From Adineta ricciae (lineage: Eukaryota; Rotifera; Eurotatoria; Adinetida; Adinetidae), in contig CAJNOJ010000029.1 of assembly GCA_905250025.1 (NCBI GenBank), forward strand, positions 310,001-374,000: a stretch of 64,000 nt of DNA, read 5' to 3'. The position numbers were made by a program, and so were the translations under genes. Below the pieces are notes generated by a model. It was given only the letters and a program-made list of their open reading frames with translations. It ran no database searches and was not told the origin of the DNA. Positions 1 to 12,186 of the stretch are shown here, one piece after another; the stretch's first letter is position 1, and every line of letters begins with the position of its first letter.

Positions 1-1199
1 TACGTCGAGTCTTAACCGGTAATTATCGATTTAGTCAATCATGAAAGAATCTAATTACCTTTTCTACTTTAGCTGAATTAGAGACAATCTATCGACGTAG
101 TTCTCAAGAAAATGATGATGATGACGATAAAGATGCCATACAAGAAAGTACTAAAATTAATGAATATTTAACTTATAATTGGTAGGAACATTTGATTGAA
201 TTTATGAATGAAAAAAGGGCGATTTCTCATTTAGTCTCCGATCGCATGATGATCAAGAATCATTCTGGTCTGAGTATGCCGGTGCAACGATGCAAAAACA
301 TTGGACGTGCCCTTACTGCAATGAAGACATTCTCGTCACTGTTGCCGAACGTATTGCGCATGAGAATCAATGCCAATTAAATTGTAAGTACCTTTTTGCA
401 GAGTATTCGAGGATAAGTCTCGTACTGACAGATTAGAATTCTATGAATAGGAAGCTGAGATACCCTACAGGACAGATTGAAGTTCTAGAAGAGAGAGGAG
501 GATTGCTCAAGTTAATAAAGATAGAGAAATATGTGTCTAAGATGATTGACATACCTAGTGGGTTAGAAGATAAGTATACATCTGAAGATTGTAATAATCA
601 AATTTGTTGCGTTTGACGACTTCGTACATGTTTATTTTCTCAAGACTGACTAAATATCTGTTTGCGCGAGGTTTAAAAATATTCACGGAAAAGGGCGAGA
701 CAAATATGTGTCTACCGATGTGATTACATTCCCAGGTGGGAATATTTTCCATAATTGCATGTTTCTCCTAATTTTTCCGTAAACAGACATTCGGTGCATG
801 GGTTTTGTTGCAATAAAATTAGCATTTCTATTCCAATCCTTTTATTTACCTCGAGAGATGCTCGTTCATTAATTTCCCTTCTTTATCCTCAGATATTCTC
901 TAGTAAATACCATATGAGCTGTCTTCTGTGTAATATTAATGTAGATGAACACTTATTGCGATTCAATTTTGAAAGCGATTCATTTTGTTTCAGCTTTACG
1001 CAATGACGACAATCCCATCTTGAAATCATCTGGGTCCAAAGCAGGAAAAGATGACCTTTTGAGTAATTTGACAGCATTAACTCGTACAACATCAACGCCT
1101 GTTCCAACAGCAAAAGACTATTATTGTGAAATATGTGCACAGACAATAAAGTTGACAAGTATTGAAATTCTACGACACCGTGCGACACATCAAAACTGA
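1..1199 (+). CDS. C-terminal end of a DHX34-like DEAH-box RNA helicase (partial)
   Basis: This is the 3' end of a gene that begins outside the window. Exons read as 1-18, 73-181, 235-383 and 994-1199; phases agree at every junction and the stop is TGA at 1197-1199. The tail has an acidic stretch (ENDDDDDKD) and two Cys-pair modules, HWTCPYCNEDI...H and YYCEICAQTIKLTSIEILRHR. The second, with its 'LTxxEILRHR' ending, resembles the zinc-binding tail of DHX34, a helicase that acts in nonsense-mediated decay. The helicase core is not in view, so the family call rests on this tail. The last intron (384-993, 610 bp) is ten times longer than its neighbours and could hide an exon. A polyadenylation signal AATAAA lies at 1239-1244. 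Confidence 0.5.
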
Positions 1200-1238
1200 A
1201 CCATGAAATGTTGTTTTCTCCTTTGTTGCTCTATAAAT

Positions 1239-1244
1239 AATAAA
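1239..1244 (+). terminator. polyadenylation signal of the DHX34-like gene
   Basis: AATAAA 40 bases after the stop codon, on the coding strand. Confidence 0.55.
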
Positions 1245-2421
1245 ACATTAAAGATATTTGCTCGTCGTACGGGAATCATGATCTTATCGATAAAAACAAG
1301 AGAAGCAATGTATGAAGACCAAGTCGCCTGGAGATATTTGATAAGAAACGGATGAAACAATCTTTCGTAATATCATTCGACATGACGTGATCGCTAGCAC
1401 TCAAATAAATAGCTTCGAATAATATCGCCTTGAAATATTAGCAGGAGAGACATGCTCTCAAAGAAACTTTTATCACTATATTCTCCAGTTTTCCTCTCGC
1501 TTTAGGCGATGATGATGACGACAAACATGTGTGAGTGACAGTCATAATCAACCGATAGACAGAAAGATGCTACTTTTGTTTCGCGGCTCATGAGTGCAAT
1601 GCACACATCATGATGATGATGATGATCTGCTTCTACTTAATCGGTACTTTGAAAAGTAATATTGAGTCTCATATATAAATCTAAAAGGAAACAGTTATTT
1701 ATTCATAGCGGCTTTTTATACTTTCAATAAGTTTCTTAACAATGACGTTATTATAGACAATTAACGTCGAAAATATACTTGCATTGAATATTTAATGACA
1801 ACTCTGTAAGATCAAATGCCGACCGATAAAGCTCCATTCGGTTCGATGGGAATATCTTTGAAAGATTTCGGAAAAGGTCACTTGAAGAAGTACGTCTATG
1901 GTGTGATGTGAAGTGACAGACGTGGTGGAAAAGAACATGCCATAAGTCGATTGATTGAAGACAAAAAAAGAAATAAGATGATATGAGAGTTGAATGAATA
2001 ATACATTCTTGTCTGGTTGGAATACCTCAGATAGATCGTCTTTTATATCTGATTGACGAGCCAATAGTGTCATTGTATATTTCTAGACTCTGTCTGTTTT
2101 TCTCTTTTTGTATTTTTCTTGACATTGAAATCGCGTGCCGTCGAGTTACGGTTATTTTTAGTTGTTTGATCAAAGTAACAACGACATAAGATGTACGACA
2201 GTAAGTAGGCAAAGTTGAAAAACTATCGAAGAGCGATGTTTTCTTAAAATGTGGGTGTTAAATTGTGATAAATTGTATTTGCCTTACGTTTTCAATTCTC
2301 ACGAGACTAATTGATGTTTTAAAAAAGAAGCGAGACAACGAAGAAAGGAAGAAAGAAAGACCAAGATCTCTATCTCTGTTTTTCCGCCTTTTTTCTCCTT
2401 TACAGCATCCGTTCTCTTTTC

Positions 2422-2458
<37 letters not shown>

Positions 2459-2503
2459 TTCTTTATGTAAAGATTTGCTCTCAAATAAGAAGAATCATTC
2501 ATA
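1245..2503. other. intergenic region
   Basis: No gene seen. It holds a short CATCATGATGATGATGATGATC triplet tract near 1605-1626 and a pyrimidine microsatellite just before the GPCR start. Open frames here lack domains and supporting splice structure. Confidence 0.5.
2421..2462. repeat. TCTG/TC microsatellite
   Basis: Tandem TCTG units run into a TC dinucleotide run, ending about 40 bases upstream of the GPCR ATG at 2504, so it probably lies in its 5' leader or core promoter. Confidence 0.85.
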
Positions 2504-3819
2504 ATGAGCATCGGGATGAATAATACAACTTCGGTTACATCACTGATACCTGTTCATATTCCCGGTTTACGTTTTCTTATCGCATTTTCTTGTGTCATAT
2601 TGTATTTATTTGGTTATACCGGTTGCTTATTATCAATCATTACGTTCAGTTCAAGAAAACTTCGTCATCATTCGACCGGTTTTCTTTTTCTGATCATGGC
2701 TTTTGTGGATATATTCAATTTATTTGCAAGTCTACAATACTTCCTTGATGTGATTTACCAAATCAATGTCTTCGCAATCTCCATTCACTGGTGTCGATTC
2801 TTTACCATGTAAATTTCCTCTCTCTCCCAATCTCGAATCCTAACGATACGTTTCGTTCTAGATTCAACTATGAACTTTATTTCGGATTCTCGTGGATCTT
2901 CGTGTTCATTTCTGTCGATCGATGGATCAAGGTCGAATGGCCAACACGAAGTCAACGCTTATGCACTCGAACCAATTTCATCTATTTGTGTTTATTCACA
3001 CTGTTATGTAGTCTAGTTCAGAATATCTTTTACACATTCCTATGTATTGACGATAAATGCGGACAGAAGAATCTGACTTGTGAAATATTTATTCATGTGA
3101 TTTATATAATTCTGTATATGACGGTACCGATCGCAATTATTCTTATATCAATAAGTCGTACATGTTTAATAACAATCAATCTTAAGAAACGAATTCGACG
3201 ATCAACATCATCGTCCGATCAGCAACAACAACAACAGCAACAGCCGCTTACCGATTTGTCAACATCACTCCAATTAGAAAGTGTTGTTCGTTGCCATTCG
3301 ACAACAATTACAAGTCGTCTATCGAGTTCGTTTGTCAGTTCACCCTCGTCGACAACTACAAATACCAATCCAACATCATCTCAACATCTAAACAAATCCA
3401 ATCGAATCGCTTATTCAAATCGACGTCGTTCACGTATGGATGCTCAAATGGTGATTCTCATCTCTATTAATGTTGCACCTTTCATTCTTGTACATATTAT
3501 CACAGAAATTGCCTATCTATTCGAAAAATACTCCTCTTTCGTCGACCAGTCAACTGTTGCACGTTCGATCATCATTCTTATCTATCTCTTGTGGTATTTA
3601 ATATCGGCCTCGAGATTTTACACCAATTGTTTACTATCTCGAATCTATCGAGAGGAATTTCGAAATCGTCTGTACATGTTAAGACATGGTTGTAAACCAC
3701 GTCCGTCCGTCTCGGAGCGTAGATCATCCCGAAGAAAGTCATCCCGATTTTTTATTGGAAGTCTTGTTATCGGTGGTGAAAGTACAACAATGAATATGAA
3801 ATCAATTGCAATGTTATAA
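2504..3819 (+). CDS. rhodopsin-family (class A) G protein-coupled receptor
   Basis: Two exons, 2504-2808 and 2862-3819, joined by a 53-bp intron; about 420 aa. Seven hydrophobic segments can be placed. The N-terminus carries an Asn-glycosylation motif (NNTT). A DRY-type motif reads SVDRWIKV after the third segment. The third intracellular loop is long and rich in Ser, Thr and Gln, with an eight-Gln run encoded at about 3220-3243. The last segment lacks a clean NPxxY. The tail is basic (RRSSRRKSSRF). Overall it resembles peptide-type GPCRs of lophotrochozoans, but I cannot assign a ligand. It is unrelated in sequence to the GPCR pair at 38.8-43.2 kb. Confidence 0.85.
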
Positions 3820-5231
3820 ATATTGTTTTCTTAATCGTTGTCATTCGATGTTGTTTATGTCATGAGATCAGAGATCAGAACATTTTCTTTCTTGTTATAA
3901 ATAATTCCATGTATATTCATCTTGTCATTATCAAATTACGCATGTTGAAAACGTTTATTTCAGTGGTCTCTCTTGACATTTCTTACTCTCAGTTCTCTCT
4001 CTCTCTCTCTCTCTCCCCCTTTCAAATAACTAACATTATAAGAATGCTTAACGCAAAGGATTTCTCCTTTTGTTGCTTTCTTCGAGATACTAAACATTGT
4101 GCGACTGACACGTATACCACTAGTAAACAAATTGATAAAGAAAACGATCGTTTCTGCTTTCTGACAACGTGTGAAACGTCACGGGAGTTGATTGTTTACA
4201 ATGATGAGATCGAGGAAGTAGATCATCAATCATTAGTCCTTTCCGGTCACATTTCTCCATAGACGCGAACAATTAACCACATATTTATCACCTATTTTAT
4301 GTTATTGTTCGTTCAAACCAATTTTTCTATAAGTAGGCGTGTGCCGAATAGGATAGATCATACTATCTAACCCTGATGACGTCTACAAGTGTATGGTGAA
4401 CTTCCGAAGGAAATTTAGCGATAGTCGGAAAGATTCAATGCAACACGAGATTTATTGTATTAAATTCCAAGATAAATCAAACTCCCTTTTCTCTTACAAA
4501 ACAGGAACTTGACTTCTATACTAGCTGCTTAGAATTCCATTAGTGTGAATATATTTATAGAATAAATGTAGACAATAATTTTTTTTGAGATTATTTTCAG
4601 TTGAACGAAATCTGGTGTCATCATTTGTAGTTTATGCCACATTGAGTTTTTTTTGTCCTTTAACATTTATGATCGACATATTGCCTCATCAACCATATGT
4701 CCTAAATGAAAATGTCGATTAGATTGAACCAACGTGATTTATTTTGTCTTCCGTTTATACGAAGAGTTTGTCTCATCTAATTTATATGTATGCAAATATA
4801 TAGACATTTCATTATTGATCACGAAAGATGATGAATTAAGTTTGAACTGAATGTACTTCTACTAGCCAAGAGATTTCTAATCGAAGTATTTCTAGCTGAT
4901 GCAGTTTGATGTACAAACGAATGCGAGTCCGAAGTAGGAAAGAATATTTCATAGAAGAGTTTTTGATTACATTATGTATGTGATCGAATAGAATGACGTG
5001 ATTCTTTTGTGTTTGGATTAGGATTGAAACATCTGAGAATGTTTTGTACGCAACATGATATAGTCTATCCTCTTGTTTTTCTCGGCATCGACAACTAGTG
5101 ACACAAAAACTATTTGTTATCCGTTTAGACAAATGAAATATCGAAATGAACAAACCTCAATGAATGAAATGAAAACTTTGTTCAGAAATACTAACTTGTA
5201 CTCGGAAAAACGCAGAAATAATTAACTGAAC
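3820..5231. other. intergenic region
   Basis: No convincing gene. A CT dinucleotide run lies near 3991-4014. A 117-codon open frame at 3909-4262 runs through that repeat and shows no domain, so I do not call it. Confidence 0.5.
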
Positions 5232-8144
5232 ATGGAGATTATCTACGCGACTGACATTAAAATAACAAATGATGGTGAAGATTTCGAACGTGTCTTAGCT
5301 ATGGACGTATCCTGCATGAATATTCTTGCTTGCTCATGCAGCTATCTGTTTGCTTCGAGTAAATTAAAATACAGTCCACATCTTGTTTCGACGTATGTTT
5401 CAAGAGATGTTTGGTACTTAGTTAACTTTTCATGACTTCGTAGACCTTTACAACAAGCCGCCAAATCATCATTTTGCGTGTATATATGCTCACTTGAACA
5501 ACCATGGCATTTTGGTCTGGTCGCAACCTCCAATGTACCTATTGTTCATCTCACTTGGAGTTTGGACGGGACACATTTACTTGTATGTAATCAAACTGGT
5601 ATTTGTCGAATATTTAAAATGAAGGTTTGTTGTATTTTCACAACGATAGTGTTTAGCTTCTGTGTTTAGAATGGGTGTATTAACACAATGGATAATATAT
5701 ATCAATATGAAACCAATGAAGATATTCTGATCGCCAAATATATATTTCATAAAGATCCTGTTAGTTATTTTCATTGTTTTCTTGTGAATAATGGATTTTT
5801 CATTGAATATCTTCTTTACGCAGGTCATTGTTAATCTTGAAAGAAAAGATTCTATATTTTATGGAAAAGAAGATACTCAATCACCAATGCTACCATACGC
5901 ATTGAATTCGGGCAATTTCGTCTGTATAACAACATCGGGAGCGGTAAGATTGATTTGTTCGGAATATCTTTTGACTAGCATTGAACAAATAATAAATAGA
6001 TTCATACATTACCACTCAATCGTTCACCACCACCCTATCGTTATATTCTTTCCCAATACGAACCATTAGGTGTCTCCTTGTGCGACATATTTGCAACAGA
6101 TAAAGGTTTCAATGTTATTCTCGGTGAACGTGCACAAGGTGCTCTTGTTCATTTCTTTATTGTTCATTACGAAGCACTCGAACCGAAAGTTTCTTACATT
6201 TCATGTCGTCGTCGTGGTTTCCGTATTCCATCATGCTACGGACAACTAGAATCCTTAGTTTACTTTCAACGTAATGGTAATGATTGTGTTTTAACACGAA
6301 TGACCTCATCAACTGGTGATTTACTCGATCTCTATGAATACAATCTTGAACAAGAAGAATGGATATCGATAACACTATTGAATTCTCCTCACGCACGTAT
6401 TACGTCTATTGCTCTATCACCAAGTCAATTATTGATGAAAGATTCTGAGTTTCATGGTCAGTTCGGACGGCAGCTACTTGTTGCACTGAGTGACGGATCA
6501 ATATTAATTTATGATAAATTGAATTTAAAATGCAAAGAGCAATGCTATCCGATGAACAACACAGAATTGTTTACACCGTCCGATGGAAATCAATCAGAAC
6601 ACTTTATTCGTCTCCAACATACATCTTCAGGTAAACAAAACACTACATTTGTCTAGTTTTATATCTCTCGTTCAGGTTCGTGTTGTCTTGGTTTTACTGG
6701 AAACGGTATTATTATTCTTCTTCGCACAATGAATCTGGATCAAGCATCGACACCGTCCATGTTAAATGTTCTCGTTCATTTATTTGAACAATACATTGTT
6801 CAACTTCCTCATCCATGTGACATATGGGATATTCTATGTTTGGTCTCCAATTCTAACTATGATAACGTCATCATCAATGAACTTGTTGATCAATTAGTTG
6901 CACGATATGATGAATTATCGATCGAATTAAAACGAAGTTACTTCGTTCGATTCAAACAATGCCTTTATCATTTACACCGTCTTGCCGCACCTTTCTCAAC
7001 TGAAAGTTGTGAACACTTAACCAGCCTACTCGTCTACCATATTCTCTTGATCGTTCGTGATTATTTACGGTTATTCATCTACGAACCGACCAATCGAGAC
7101 TTTGTTGATTCAGTTCAAGAAATTCTTCAACAACCATCGTTTATTCAAAATATTGATGCAAAACGTATAAAGTATCTCGGTGATCAACCATTACCTCCCG
7201 AACTAACAACAATCGATCCGCGACATTATCAATTAATATCCTTTACGTCACTAGTCAATTGGATATCAGACATTATTTTCTATCTGATCGGTTATTTACA
7301 ATTGCAACAGATACCACAATGGTTAACGTGCAAACAATTTTTTAATGATTACAGACAAATCCAATGGTTAAGAGAATTCCTTGTCTATTTCTATGTCTTA
7401 AATAAGATGAACAAAATTCCATACACTAAAATTGCACATATACAACCGGTATCACAAACAGTTCAGACAGCACCTGATGCTCAGACAACAACGGCAAATA
7501 CAAGTCCACAGAAAGATGTTCTAAAAGATATTTACAACAGTTTATCAAGACTTACACAGAAAATCGAAAGTAATTATCGAATGTGTTTCGATTTCTAATC
7601 GATTCTTTTCTATTCAGGTCAAAAATCAGGCACCCTGGATGAATCTCTGCTCGAAGATTTTTCAGTCTTAGATATTGAAACCCTACAATCGAAAGCCGAC
7701 GGCATGTTTCCCAAATCGTATTCATTTCTCATACAAAATTCTCGTTTACCACAAACATTCGTTCGTGGTCAAGCACCAGCATTTGCTGCACATCTCTATG
7801 GAAGTCCCATGACAGCGGACACGTTAGCTGCAGCTGGAACTAATCAAGCATCATCGTACAGTAGTACACTTTTAAATGACGACAATCTACAAGACATCAA
7901 ATTCGATATAATCACTTTGAATAAGATGTCGTTGTCATCAAATACAACATTTCGTCGATGCTTACGTTGTTCGAATTTCTCTCGAATATTCAAAACTAAA
8001 CCATATCCATTTCTGAACTATCGCTTAAACAATCGATGTTTGTGCGGTGGATTATTCTTATTCTACACACGATCGTCTTCGTTAGGAGGCAATAGTACTA
8101 ACAGTAACATCAATGAATCGTCAACAACGGCTTCTGGCAGATAA
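5232..8144 (+). CDS. MED16: Mediator complex subunit 16
   Basis: Seven exons: 5232-5392, 5444-5624, 5670-5759, 5824-5943, 6000-6630, 6676-7569 and 7618-8144. They give 867 aa, close to the usual 870-880. The N-terminal half is a WD40-type beta-propeller (for example EQPWHFGLV..., then HLTWSLDGTHLLV, and SLCDIFATDKGFNVIL). The middle is helical (CDIWDILCLVSNSN), matching the family's 'WWDILLHVQ' segment. The end carries the family's Cys motif, CLRCSNF...NNRCLCGGLF. MED16 sits in the Mediator tail, which links transcription factors to RNA polymerase II in the nucleus. Intron 3 uses a GTTAGT donor. The 3' end converges on the next gene. Confidence 0.92.
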
Positions 8145-8166
8145 ACAAGACAGAAAATCGAATATC

Positions 8167-8201
8167 TTTATTTGTTCGTTATATTTCATCTTCAAAATAA
8201 A
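8167..8201. terminator. facing polyadenylation signals of two convergent genes
   Basis: AATAAA for MED16 lies at 8196-8201 (+). TTTATT, which is AATAAA on the minus strand, lies at 8167-8172 for the membrane-protein gene that ends at 8268. Each signal lies beyond the other, so the two 3' UTRs should overlap. Confidence 0.55.
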
Positions 8202-8267
8202 TTATATCATGTTTAAACTTCTAATACCCATAAGAATTGCAAATAAAAGGAAAACTACACATCGAGT

Positions 8268-9624
8268 TTAGGAACTTATTTGTTCAATATTCGAACTAAT
8301 ACGTATTCGCTTCTTCGATTTGCCACATTTCAATGATATTTGTCGATACAATCGTATCAATAACATTAACATTGCACTACTGAATACTAACCAAAAGAGA
8401 TAATAGTTGACATTGTTTGAAATTGTTTCAGGCTCGAACAGAACGGTTTCCCGTAATGGTGGACAGATAAAAACGTATCCGGTAAACAAGTACGGTGTCC
8501 AAATTGATCGAAATTCTTGTTCATAAACAAAGAGATCGAGAAGAAAATAAATGAGAAGAAGAAAAAACATGACTATCAAGCCAATTGTTGTACAAAAACT
8601 AATTGATGTCGATGATACCGCATTTGGATCTAGATAAATACCGATATATTCAACAATGGCACAGACTATCGAGTACGCCACTGAAGTTGTGTAAAGAAAG
8701 AGACTATTCAATACAAAATAACGTAAAATAATTGAATCAATTGTTCTAAATCGAAAAGCACTGAATGAGTAAAGATGAGTTCATTAAAAGATCAACTTAC
8801 AAGTCAGCGGCTCTGTATTTATGATCATATCGATAGACTTTCACGGCAACAAGTCGACAAGTGATGGTAAGAAGAATGAAACTTGCGACTAAACATCCGC
8901 ATGAGAGCTAAACAAAATCGAACAAACTCTCCTGTAAGCTTCTAAGAATTGACTCACTTCGGATGATGGTGACGAGTGACTGACTGACTGTAATGCAAGT
9001 GCACCGATAAAAAGAAAACACAGAAGAGAATTGAAGATGTTCGGATTGCGGTAGAGGTATCCGAAATGAGTACGACGTGGAATGTAGGATAAGATATAAA
9101 TTAACCAAAATGTCTGCAAATAACCGACGATTCTATTTGGTTTATTCACCTTCAACATTCATTTACCTGCCAATTTTCAGCTAAACGATAGACTAAGCTT
9201 TCGATCACCACATTCGGTCGTAGATCCGTTGTGTAGACGCGAGTTATCGGCCGTACTGCAAGATTTGACCAAAATTCTACAAAGAAAACGTTATTTCGAA
9301 CGAGCTGAATATGCCAACTTACGAGATTGGCTCTGCAGTGTTTCCGGTATGTACGCTCTTAGAGTATGTATAAGATACGCTAGAGCTGTGAAAATCAGAA
9401 AAATAATTTGTATCGTGTTATGTTTGTTTCGTCCAACCAGACGAGTATCGTTGTCTTTTTCATTCGATTGAAAATCACCAGTACTGAGAACAAAATGCGC
9501 AGGATAGTTAAATGAGTCTGCTGGTGAATTTGACTAGAATAAATCATCGTGTACTTTCTTCTTTGGTATAGAATATCCTGATTACCTTATTATGTCGAAC
9601 ACGCACGTTCCTTGTATCAGACAT
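8268..9624 (-). CDS. multi-pass membrane protein of unknown family
   Basis: Six exons on the minus strand: 9586-9624, 9323-9533, 9167-9276, 8958-9113, 8801-8907 and 8268-8745; 366 aa with all phases consistent. Seven or eight hydrophobic segments can be placed, the first at about residues 53-71 (IIFLIFTALAYLIHTL). Others include FNSLLCFLFIGALAL, SFILLTITCRLVAV, IGLIVMFFLLLIYFLLDLF and YLFWLVFSSAMLML. The N-terminal 50 residues are polar and the C-terminus is basic (KCGKSKKRIRI), so the tail is probably cytosolic. No catalytic or transporter motif stands out and I do not recognise the family. Its start region faces the secreted-protein gene at 10243 across a 618-bp shared upstream region. Confidence 0.8.
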
Positions 9625-10242
9625 TGAAAATCAAATTGATTAACAACAAGCTGTGATTTTCTTCGTCTTTTGAATATGACAATTCAGAATTATCATTGAT
9701 GAATACATCCGACGTGTATATATATATATATACTTCCTAGTGAATAGAAAGGATGACGTCGTACTTTTTGTCTTTTTTTATGACATAGCATGCAGCTGTT
9801 ACCAACTTGTTGCTATCTCTTTTTCTGGACGAAAATTTCGACTTATTACGACCTTGAAATATAGTGTATCGATGAGACACATAATTAAGATTCACAGATC
9901 TCAACTGTAAATGTGTTTATCATGATGTAATAGATGGTTTTTAATGTTATCTTTCGGAAAGAATTGACATTAGGATATACGATGTGGTGTAATCGATATA
10001 GTGAGAGATATATGTATGTACATGCAATTGAAATAAGTGTTATTTTAATCGAACGATCAAGGTGATTATATAAACAGTTCTATCATTTAATAGTCCGTTG
10101 TTGAGATAAGGATGCGAATGAAAAGAGAAGAAGAAGAAGAAGACGAGCAGGAGGAGGAGGAGGAGGAGAGAATCATTTCGATAAGAGAACAAATGAAAGA
10201 TTCAATATAGTTTAACAGTTTTCATACAAAATTTCGTACACT
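9625..10242. other. divergent intergenic region with simple repeats
   Basis: It separates the membrane-protein gene (-) from the secreted-protein gene (+) and presumably holds both promoters. It contains a TA run near 9718-9731 and a GAA/GGA tract at 10124-10171. No coding signal seen. Confidence 0.5.
10124..10171. repeat. GAA/GGA purine microsatellite
   Basis: AGAAG units change into AGGAGG units, 72 bases upstream of the ATG at 10243. Confidence 0.8.
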
Positions 10243-10649
10243 ATGATCATCCTCATCTTCTTACTTTTTGCGCTAGCTTCTCATATACATTCAGGTTTAA
10301 TTCCGTCATTAAACTCGTCAGCAAGTAAGTTGGACGTCTTTAGAATTGAATTGTTCATTTCGTTCGTTTGCTTCTTTTTTGAACAGATCTTAATGAAACC
10401 GAACCTAGTCAACCACTTGTAATATACAATAATGATAATGCAACAGCCGTCAGTCGAAATCAAACAGTGGATAAAAATCAATTTGCTGAAACTGTCGTTG
10501 ATCTCCTACTCGATCTGTTAGAAAAAGCAAATTTATCTCGTACAGTGTCAGTGATTCATAATGATACTGAATTAACCGAACTAGTCGAACAAGATGATGG
10601 AGATCATCCGAATGTAGAAACAACAACAATGAAATTACCGGCATCATAG
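10243..10649 (+). CDS. small secreted protein of unknown function
   Basis: Two exons, 10243-10324 and 10387-10649, give 114 aa. The first 17-18 residues (MIILIFLLFALASHIHS) form a clear signal peptide. The mature part is acidic, with several Asn-glycosylation sequons (NETE, NATA, NQTV, NLSR, NDTE), a short amphipathic stretch (TVVDLLLDLLEKAN) and no cysteine. There are no dibasic amidation sites, so it does not look like a neuropeptide precursor. A polyadenylation signal lies at 10773-10778. I do not recognise a family. Confidence 0.7.
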
Positions 10650-11029
10650 AAGATCTATTCTTGCATTGAAAAATTGTCTACTCAATTCTTGCCTATTTTA
10701 ATTGATCTCTTTATGATACACATTCTGTTCTTGTCTTTTTTTTCACTTTACTAACATGATATTTCAATCGTTAATAAAGTTCGATGTATCTATGACATCT
10801 CATGAAATGTTTTATCAGAATGAAGTTCGAATTTTTTTCTTTGGATCCATCAATCTGCACTTTGTCATTCGACGAGATAAGTTTTCTTTTTGTTTTTCTC
10901 TACCTACAAGAATGATAATCGTCTAAATGCATGAGAATCATCAACACCTGCCGTTTTTTTCTTATTCGAACATAAACACACAAGACGCGTTGGATTTCAT
11001 ATTCTGGAAATTATTGTGATTTGAAGACA

Positions 11030-11920
11030 ATGTTTCGCATTACAGCCGTTTGTTTTCTTGTTTTAGCTATACAGGTTATATTTTGACATGAAGTCTATGA
11101 GGAATATGTTCGATATTTTCTTTCTCGATTTCAGGTTTTTGGATTGCCTGAATACATCGACAACCTCGACCATGATTTGTCAGTTTTACCTGAAGAGTAT
11201 CAAAGTTTAGGTGAACAATTGAGATCGAAGCTGGCCGGCGACGCTAAACGAGAGTAGATAACGATCTGTTTTCTTTTTCGTTCGATGATTTGATTTGTCA
11301 TAGTACTGATGCATATTGCTGCACAAATTGGCAACATGTCAACAATGATGAAGTGCATACAAAAGTTGTGACAACGTTAGTACCACAAAGTCATACGATT
11401 ACCGTTGGTTATCAAGATTGTCATGGCAATCTCAATCCAGTTCGTATGTTATCGATTGTCTGTTTGTATATAGAAATACTATTTCTCATTTCGAAAGGTC
11501 CAACTGTGCCAATTCCAAGTACGACAAAACGCACACCTGGCAATCCTACCCGCCCAACAAAAGCACCAAGTTCACTTGAATCAACTACTGGATGTATGTG
11601 GACTGCAGTGAATAAAACTGAAACCTAGTTCGTATACTTCTCATCTGAATTTTGAATTATCGACGTGCCCACACATATGTTTTAGTATGACTACCGAATA
11701 TACAGTTGTTACTTATCTCGTACCTAACTCTCATACATTCTGTGCGCCAGAAGATTACAAATGTTGTTCTGGTTATGTTCTTCTCAACAATAATTGTATT
11801 CGTAAGTTGATTGATTAAAATCGATTATGTTCATAAATTGTGTATTTGCTAGATGGATCGACTATTCCTGATCTTGAATTTCTCATGCAACTCGGTTTAA
11901 TTGGTATTGGGAAGAAATAA
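11030..11920 (+). CDS. secreted protein with two EMI-like cysteine repeats
   Basis: Six exons: 11030-11074, 11135-11253, 11304-11443, 11498-11627, 11686-11801 and 11853-11920; 205 aa. Residues 1-18 are a signal peptide (MFRITAVCFLVLAIQVFG). Two related segments follow: one at about 60-97 (CCTNW...VVTTLVPQSHT...C) and one at about 134-182 (CMWTAV...VVTYLVPNSHTFC...KCCSGY...C). They share the core TxVVTxLVPxSHT. The end of the second, KCCSGYVLLNNNC, resembles the 'CCPGW...C' close of EMI domains in extracellular-matrix proteins. A Thr/Pro-rich linker (TKRTPGNPTRPTKAP) joins them. Exon 4 needs an unusual donor (GTTCGT at 11628); reading through would stop immediately. A polyadenylation signal lies at 11960-11965. 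Role unknown. Confidence 0.7.
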
Positions 11921-12186
11921 CGATGAGAAAGACAAAATGAATGGAAACATCTAATTTCGAATAAAAATTCCTTAAAAAACATATGTCTATCATGTTTATA
12001 ACATCTCGACGTTTGTCTAAACGTAACGAACGGAGCTTTCTATCAAAGAATTCCAAAGTAAAAGAATGTTAAGATGTTCATTTTTATAATTATCATATAG
12101 AAGGAGAAAAAAAATAGCAAAATATGAATCGCCAGCGATTACATTTCATAAAATAGAACATATGGAAATTGGTGTAGAACTTCGTA

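Noticed and set aside
755-1006. 83-codon frame overlapping the last DHX34-like intron
   Set aside because: The annotated exon uses the other frame with a proper CAG acceptor at 991-993; this frame has no Cys-pair or family motif.
3909-4262. 117-codon frame after the first GPCR
   Set aside because: It crosses a CT repeat and shows no domain, signal peptide or splice support.
11254-11303. Early stop of the EMI-like gene at GAG-TAG
   Set aside because: Splicing GTAGAT...CATAG restores the frame and adds the Cys repeats, and the later exons all stay in phase.
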